The notes beneath the pieces are model-generated. The model was not told the origin of the DNA, ran no database searches, and was given only the letters and a program-made list of their open reading frames with translations. From contig CALVKV010000008.1 of assembly GCA_944333305.1 (NCBI GenBank), forward strand, positions 1 through 20,653: a DNA stretch of 20,653 bases, written 5' to 3'. The DNA is from an uncultured Bacilli bacterium. GTDB taxonomy: Bacteria; Bacillota_I; Bacilli_A; RF39; UBA660. Position 1 is the first letter of the stretch; each line of letters starts with the position of its first letter. This document shows, piece by piece, positions 16,597 through 20,653 of the stretch. Both the position numbers and the translations under genes were made by a program.

Positions 16597-17718
16597 TTAA
16601 AAACTTTTGACATTTATTTGATTAGATTTCTTAAAAAAATTAATAATTTTTATAAATCTTTTTTCAAAAAAAGGTAGTAACTTTCGTTCAAATAAATGAT
16701 ATGAAATAATAGCAATCAAAATATGAATTACAATTTGAATTAAGAAAAAGGAAATTGAATCGTAATTAAAATTAAGCCTAAAAGTTTGATTTAATAAAAT
16801 AGTTGCAAGCTGAATTGGTAAATTCCACAAATAAATACCAAAAGAAAGACTACCCAAATATTTAGTAACTTTATCATTAATAAATTTTAATTTATTATCT
16901 ATACTTATTAAAAATAATATTAATAATGGATATACAATAAATGTCAAAAAGAATAATAAATCACCAACTATAGGATCACCAAGAAAAACATAAAGTAATC
17001 CTACTATAATCAAAGCAATAAAAGAAGATATAGAAATAGACTTCTTATTTTTTAAATTATTAGTTAAACAACCAAGAAATACACCAATACCGAAGGAAAC
17101 TAATCCTCTAGTAACATTATAATTTAAAAAAGGAATATTTAAACCATACTTCTGTACTAATAAGGCCACTACAACTGGAAGTAAAAATATAAATATATTT
17201 TTCTTTTTCACAACTAGTTTAGAAATATAAAAGAAAACTATATAACAAAGAAGCAAAACACTAATATACCATACTGCATTATTCAACGAAACTATATTTG
17301 GTTCTAACCAGTGTTGAATACCAACAAGTTGTAATAATAAATTTCCCAAATCATTATTTCCCCATATCCAAAAAGTACCATTTCTTAAATAATAAACTTG
17401 TTGTAAGATAAACATTATAAAAGTTGTAATTCCTGCTACAAAAATTAATCTAATATATCTTTTTTTTAAAAAAGTTTTAATATTCATATCATTATCCTTA
17501 ATTTTATTAAAATAACTAACAAAAAAAAGAAAACCAGAAATTATAAAAAAAAGTTCAACTAACATATATCCATACATTGATAACTTATTTACAAAAGGAA
17601 CATTTGCAAATAATGTAACATCTGGAAAATCATTTTGATAATGATAAACACAGGCGATTATAATCGCACAAACAAATTTTAAAATATCAAAACTTTTATA
17701 ATATTGTCTTTGTTTCAT
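16597..17718 (-). CDS. Acyltransferase-3 family membrane O-acyltransferase (OafA/YrhL-like)
   Basis: 373 residues with about ten membrane segments. The N-terminal FDILKFVCAIII followed by VYHYQND places the family's essential His at 26, and ELFFIISGFLFF (55-66) is the usual second motif. Such enzymes move acetyl or other acyl groups from the cytoplasm to sugars of surface polymers. There is no C-terminal SGNH domain, so if O-acetylation needs one it must be elsewhere. Position between the cytidylyltransferase and the exporter suggests it modifies the exported polymer; succinylation or another acyl group is equally possible. AGAGG lies about 9 bases before the ATG. Confidence 0.88.
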   Translation of the reverse strand: MKQRQYYKSFDILKFVCAIIIACVYHYQNDFPDVTLFANVPFVNKLSMYGYMLVELFFIISGFLFFVSYFNKIKDNDMNIKTFLKKRYIRLIFVAGITTFIMFILQQVYYLRNGTFWIWGNNDLGNLLLQLVGIQHWLEPNIVSLNNAVWYISVLLLCYIVFFYISKLVVKKKNIFIFLLPVVVALLVQKYGLNIPFLNYNVTRGLVSFGIGVFLGCLTNNLKNKKSISISSFIALIIVGLLYVFLGDPIVGDLLFFLTFIVYPLLILFLISIDNKLKFINDKVTKYLGSLSFGIYLWNLPIQLATILLNQTFRLNFNYDSISFFLIQIVIHILIAIISYHLFERKLLPFFEKRFIKIINFFKKSNQINVKSF

Positions 17719-17743
17719 CTGTTTTTTCCTCTCATCTTATAGC

Positions 17744-18439
17744 TTAATTTTCCTTATTTTGTCGGCTAAATACAATAGCTTTAAAAATATTTAAATCCTC
17801 TTTATATGTAATTTTAAAATTTGCTAATTCTCCATCTACAAAACTAACCTTCTTATTGTTTAAAATTAATAAGTCACACAATGTGCTCGCTTTTATATTA
17901 TTTAAATCGACGTTATATATAATACTTTTTAAATCACCAAAAGAATAAACTTGTGGAGTTTGCACTCTAACTGTCTTATCCCTTGGTATGATGCTATCAT
18001 TCTCCGTATTAACCATAACTTCAATACAAGGAACTACTGTAGACAAAGGCCCTATTTCATCATATTTTTTTAAACACCTAGAAATAAGTTCGTCACTTAG
18101 ATTAGGACGATTACCAACATGAACAATTATCTTGTCATCCAAAGAAAGTTCATCATCTACTGATTTTATACAATTTATAATAGATTCTATTTGAACAGAG
18201 CCACCTTCTACTAACTTATATACCTTAGTTAATTTATACTTATCTATCAAGCATTTAACTATTTGCATATTATCTTTAGAACAAGCAATTAATATGTAAT
18301 CCACATCACAATTATTTTGAAACTTTTCTAATGTATAAATAAATAATGGTTTGCCATAAACTTCAATAAATTGTTTAGGTAAATTAGAACCAAACCTAAC
18401 TCCCTTACCAGCTATAGGAATAATAGCAAATGTTTTCAT
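17744..18439 (-). CDS. IspD/TarI-like cytidylyltransferase, diverged at nucleotide site
   Basis: 231 residues, cytoplasmic. The fold is clear: IAGKGVRFG (9-17) with Arg15, PKQF (21-24) with Lys22, QTPQ (160-163) and FKITYKEDL (208-216) with Lys209. Next to a CDP-polyol phosphotransferase gene the expected job is making CDP-ribitol or a similar CDP-polyol (TarI role) rather than isoprenoid synthesis. Three usually conserved sites are changed: HD-x-x-RP reads HVGNRP (Asp to Val108), and GGxxR reads GGSVQ (Arg to Gln83, with Ser81 where IspD has Asp). CTP or metal binding may be altered, or the protein may be inactive. ATG at 18439 has AGAGG at 8 bases; the in-frame GTG (18448) and ATG (18445) overlap that site. 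No reductase (TarJ) is visible in the window. Confidence 0.78.
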   Translation of the reverse strand: MKTFAIIPIAGKGVRFGSNLPKQFIEVYGKPLFIYTLEKFQNNCDVDYILIACSKDNMQIVKCLIDKYKLTKVYKLVEGGSVQIESIINCIKSVDDELSLDDKIIVHVGNRPNLSDELISRCLKKYDEIGPLSTVVPCIEVMVNTENDSIIPRDKTVRVQTPQVYSFGDLKSIIYNVDLNNIKASTLCDLLILNNKKVSFVDGELANFKITYKEDLNIFKAIVFSRQNKEN

Positions 18440-18444
18440 TTTCA

Positions 18445-19761
18445 TCACCTCTTATAATTCTTAATCTTTCTTAACTTTTCTAATAATTTCCATGATTTAG
18501 AATTATAAACTAAATCAAGTTCTTCTTTTCTTTGTTTACTAAGTCTCTCGTAATATTTCTTTTTCTCCTCAAGTTTTTCAATTTTTTTATTTAAATAAAC
18601 TACTTGTCGATTAGAATTAATATAAGGTTTAACTTTCAACTTACCATCATCACTAAAAAAATAAGAACAAATATTTTCACAACCACCATTCTTTAAGTTC
18701 CCAAACCATAGATTTCTTTTTTCTTCTAATTCTAATGGCAAATTATCATTACAAGAAAAATATTGATCAATCTTATTTAATAAACTATCTAGAGTGTTAA
18801 CACCATCAGTAAGCCAAAATTCATAATTATTATAACAAATCCCCCTACTTTGATTATAAGAATCTACATCAGTATTTAAATAAACGCAAGGCTTATTTAA
18901 ATATAAAAACTCAATTCCTAAAGAAGAATAATCTGTAATAAGCAAATCAGCTGCATCTAAAATATCATAAACATCAAAGTACATTTCTTCTAGTTTACTA
19001 TTTTCAATTAAAATAATATTATCAGATACTATTGTAGTAGAAAATTGTACTTCCTCACTAGGATGTTCTTTTATACATAATAAATAGTTATTTTTTTCTA
19101 AAAAAGAAATTAGTTTTTGTTCATCATAACTATATAAATTTAAAATGTTATTAACAGCTACAATACCATCTTCCCTACCACAGCCTTTTCTAAACGTAGG
19201 CATATAAAAGATAATTTTTTTATAATTAGATAAATCTTTATTAAGTAATTTAGATAAATTTTTAAAAGCATTCTTATTCTTTATAAAATCCAGCTTAGGA
19301 TAACCAATAGGTAATACTTGCTTAATATTAACATTAAATCTAGCAGAAAAGATAGTCGTCCAAAATTCAGACGGAACAATAAAATAGTCAACTGTTTTGC
19401 TTAAATGCTCATACCATGCCTTATCAGCATTAGAAATATTACTCATCATAAAACCAACTTTTTTTGAACTAATTCCATGCCATAATTCTATATACATTGC
19501 TTTGTCAGTCTTATCACCAGTTAAATTACAATGTGTAGTAAAAAAAACATCAGTTTTCTTTATATATTTTTTAAACTCATCAGTACCTAAAACTATAGCA
19601 TTAATATTTTTAGAACTTAATTTTTCTTTAAAAACTTCAGAAGTAACAATCCAAGTATAGTTCATACCATCTTTATATTTCTTTTTCATATAATTATACA
19701 AAGCCTTAGCATTACCAGAAAAATCCGGAAAACTACAAAAAGTAATGTTCAATTTTTTCAC
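18445..19761 (-). CDS. CDP-glycerol/CDP-ribitol phosphotransferase family (TagB/TagF/TarL-like)
   Basis: 438 residues, peripheral at the inner membrane. Family motifs in order are ELWHGISSKK (92-101) with catalytic-type His95, PTFRKG (188-193), KEHP (231-234) with His233, and TDYSSLGIEF (276-285). These correspond to the two catalytic histidines and donor site of TagF. It should move polyol-phosphate from a CDP-polyol to a lipid-linked acceptor. At this length it lacks the long N-terminal region of TagF polymerases, so it could be a primase (TagB) or a single-step transferase. The C-terminal 55 residues are a lysine-rich coiled coil ending YNSKSWKLLEKLR, a tail common in surface-glycan transferases. 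It starts with GTG at 19761, with GGAAGAG about 8 bases upstream. First gene of the operon. Confidence 0.88.
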   Translation of the reverse strand: MKKLNITFCSFPDFSGNAKALYNYMKKKYKDGMNYTWIVTSEVFKEKLSSKNINAIVLGTDEFKKYIKKTDVFFTTHCNLTGDKTDKAMYIELWHGISSKKVGFMMSNISNADKAWYEHLSKTVDYFIVPSEFWTTIFSARFNVNIKQVLPIGYPKLDFIKNKNAFKNLSKLLNKDLSNYKKIIFYMPTFRKGCGREDGIVAVNNILNLYSYDEQKLISFLEKNNYLLCIKEHPSEEVQFSTTIVSDNIILIENSKLEEMYFDVYDILDAADLLITDYSSLGIEFLYLNKPCVYLNTDVDSYNQSRGICYNNYEFWLTDGVNTLDSLLNKIDQYFSCNDNLPLELEEKRNLWFGNLKNGGCENICSYFFSDDGKLKVKPYINSNRQVVYLNKKIEKLEEKKKYYERLSKQRKEELDLVYNSKSWKLLEKLRKIKNYKR

Positions 19762-19806
19762 TCTATCAACTCTTCCTTTATTATAAATAGAAAATCATAT
19801 GTCATT

Positions 19807-19835
19807 AGTATAGCAAATATTGTCAGCTTTTACAA
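19807..19835 (-). promoter_or_regulatory. Promoter of the glycopolymer operon
   Basis: On the minus strand TTGTAA (19835-19830) is followed after exactly 17 bases by TATACT (19812-19807). TGC directly before it forms an extended -10. Transcription would begin near 19800, giving a leader of about 40 bases before the GTG at 19761. No riboswitch-like structure fits in that length. Confidence 0.65.
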
Positions 19836-19857
19836 TAAAGCAAAACACCTATATATT

Positions 19858-20653
19858 CTAATATTCCTCTAATGCATAAAAATTAGACCCGCCCCTAGAA
19901 TCATCTGGATCCTTGCTTTGCTCATTAATAATTATATTTATATCAACCCAACCATTCTTTGAAGAATCCAAAGGGTCATAGGCATAAGTTTGGCCATCTT
20001 GGTACCTGCTCAAAAGAATAGCATGATTATATGTAGTAGTAGCAAACCTACCATTTCCCATCGCTGCAAAAACTAATTTTCCTTCACTTAAAGCCAATGC
20101 TAATGTTTCTTTTGAAGTAAGAGGTGTATATCTAACATGATAATAATTACTAGCATAAATTATTGCCATACCAGTAGATCCTTTAATATATTTATTAAAT
20201 TCATTAGTATTATAATAAAGATAATTAGCAACATCAGTAGGTAAAATAGTTTTGCCTAAAATACTAGAAAAAGCCATAGCCATAACAGTAGGAGCACAAC
20301 CAGTAGAACGAAAGACACCTAAACCATAATTTAAATATCCCCATTGTGCATCTTTTTGATTGTAATATGGGGGATTATATTGAATTTTTTCTAAAACTCC
20401 AAATTCATCACAATAATAATCATTGCCATTTATTACTTGATGTCCTGTAACCAATTCTCCAGTATTAGGATTTAAATAATACACTTTACCATCAACAGGA
20501 TATGTAAGTTTTCCTTTCATCATTCTCTTTGTAGTAAGACCAAAGAAATATCTTTTACCATCAACAACAGTCCAACCAGTAGCAAGCTCTCCTGTTGTAG
20601 GATCTGCATAATAATATGTACCATTATTATTTATCCAACCATACATCTTTTTA
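19858..20653 (-). CDS. Secreted C39-like peptidase with cell-wall-binding repeats, N-terminus outside window
   Basis: Open to the right edge: two in-frame Lys codons precede the Met at 20646, and MYGW looks like the middle of a repeat, so that Met is probably not the start. Residues 1-85, counted from it, hold three aromatic Gly-Trp repeats of the glucan/choline-binding type (GTYYYADPTTGELATGW and two variants). Residues 95-262 are a Peptidase_C39_2-like papain fold: QKDAQWG (97-103), catalytic Cys117 in STGCAPT, His208 in YNHAI, and Asp224 in YDPL. Likely exported and held on the wall by the repeats, with a hydrolase or peptidase role on peptidoglycan, peptides or surface proteins. It ends 96 bases before the glycopolymer operon and may belong to an upstream unit. 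Confidence 0.85.
   Translation of the reverse strand, partial: KKMYGWINNNGTYYYADPTTGELATGWTVVDGKRYFFGLTTKRMMKGKLTYPVDGKVYYLNPNTGELVTGHQVINGNDYYCDEFGVLEKIQYNPPYYNQKDAQWGYLNYGLGVFRSTGCAPTVMAMAFSSILGKTILPTDVANYLYYNTNEFNKYIKGSTGMAIIYASNYYHVRYTPLTSKETLALALSEGKLVFAAMGNGRFATTTYNHAILLSRYQDGQTYAYDPLDSSKNGWVDINIIINEQSKDPDDSRGGSNFYALEEY

Noticed and set aside
19397..19660. Plus-strand open frame of 87 codons inside the CDP-polyol transferase gene
   Set aside because: Antisense to conserved catalytic motifs; no family resemblance.
19826..19841. GCTTT...AAAGC inverted repeat as a terminator for the C39-like gene
   Set aside because: The stem is only 5 base pairs with no following T-run, and it overlaps the -35 of the glycopolymer promoter.
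1..20653. Mollicutes-like code with TGA as tryptophan
   Set aside because: Tryptophans in conserved motifs that I checked use TGG, and TGA acts as a stop at 18445-18447 directly before the next gene's start.
1..20653. Mobile element, phage, CRISPR or tRNA content
   Set aside because: No transposase, integrase, spaced direct repeats or cloverleaf were seen on reading both strands; gaps between genes are short.

Overview
This window looks like the chromosome of a low-GC Gram-positive bacterium (Bacillota), possibly a gut-type Bacilli, Erysipelotrichia or Clostridia lineage. The base composition is very AT-rich by eye, and ribosome binding sites are of the AGAGGTG/GGAGG type. Teichoic-acid-type enzymes and cell-wall-binding repeats point the same way. 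TGA is used as a stop (18445-18447), so the code is standard. All 20 genes I can support lie on the minus strand, so transcription runs from right to left.

Right edge (19858-20653): the C-terminal part of a secreted C39-like peptidase with cell-wall-binding repeats. Its start lies outside the window. A promoter follows at 19807-19835.

19761 down to 8504: one tightly packed operon for making and exporting a cell-surface glycopolymer. In order it encodes a CDP-glycerol/ribitol-type polyol-phosphate transferase, a diverged IspD/TarI-like cytidylyltransferase, an acyltransferase-3, and a Wzm/Wzt (TagG/TagH) type ABC exporter. These are followed by a GT32 + GT-B fusion glycosyltransferase, a second GT-B-like protein that has lost the EX7E glutamates, a 701-residue GT-C-like membrane protein and a 511-residue DUF2142 membrane protein. 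A hairpin terminator at 8462-8492 closes it.

8435 down to about 2624: a second envelope block. Its possible promoter is partly embedded in that terminator. It encodes a DPM1-like GT2, a DUF2304 protein, a GT4 glycosyltransferase, a Gfo/Idh oxidoreductase and a small SMR/ArnE-like membrane protein, followed by a NatAB/YhaQP-type ABC exporter pair. The GT2, small flippase-like protein and GT-C-like proteins together resemble a three-component extracytoplasmic glycosylation pathway. In such a pathway a sugar is loaded on polyprenyl phosphate, flipped, and added to the polymer outside the cell.

2564 down to 1019: a separate two-gene Hip-kinase module. A core HipA-like kinase is followed by a protein with a HipS-like N-terminus and a HIRAN domain. 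It has its own extended -10 promoter and a terminator.

Left edge (1-905): a nearly complete L-2-hydroxyacid dehydrogenase, closest in its motifs to L-2-hydroxyisocaproate dehydrogenase and running off the window.

I see no tRNA, rRNA, CRISPR array, insertion sequence or phage gene. No gene-free stretch exceeds about 120 bases.
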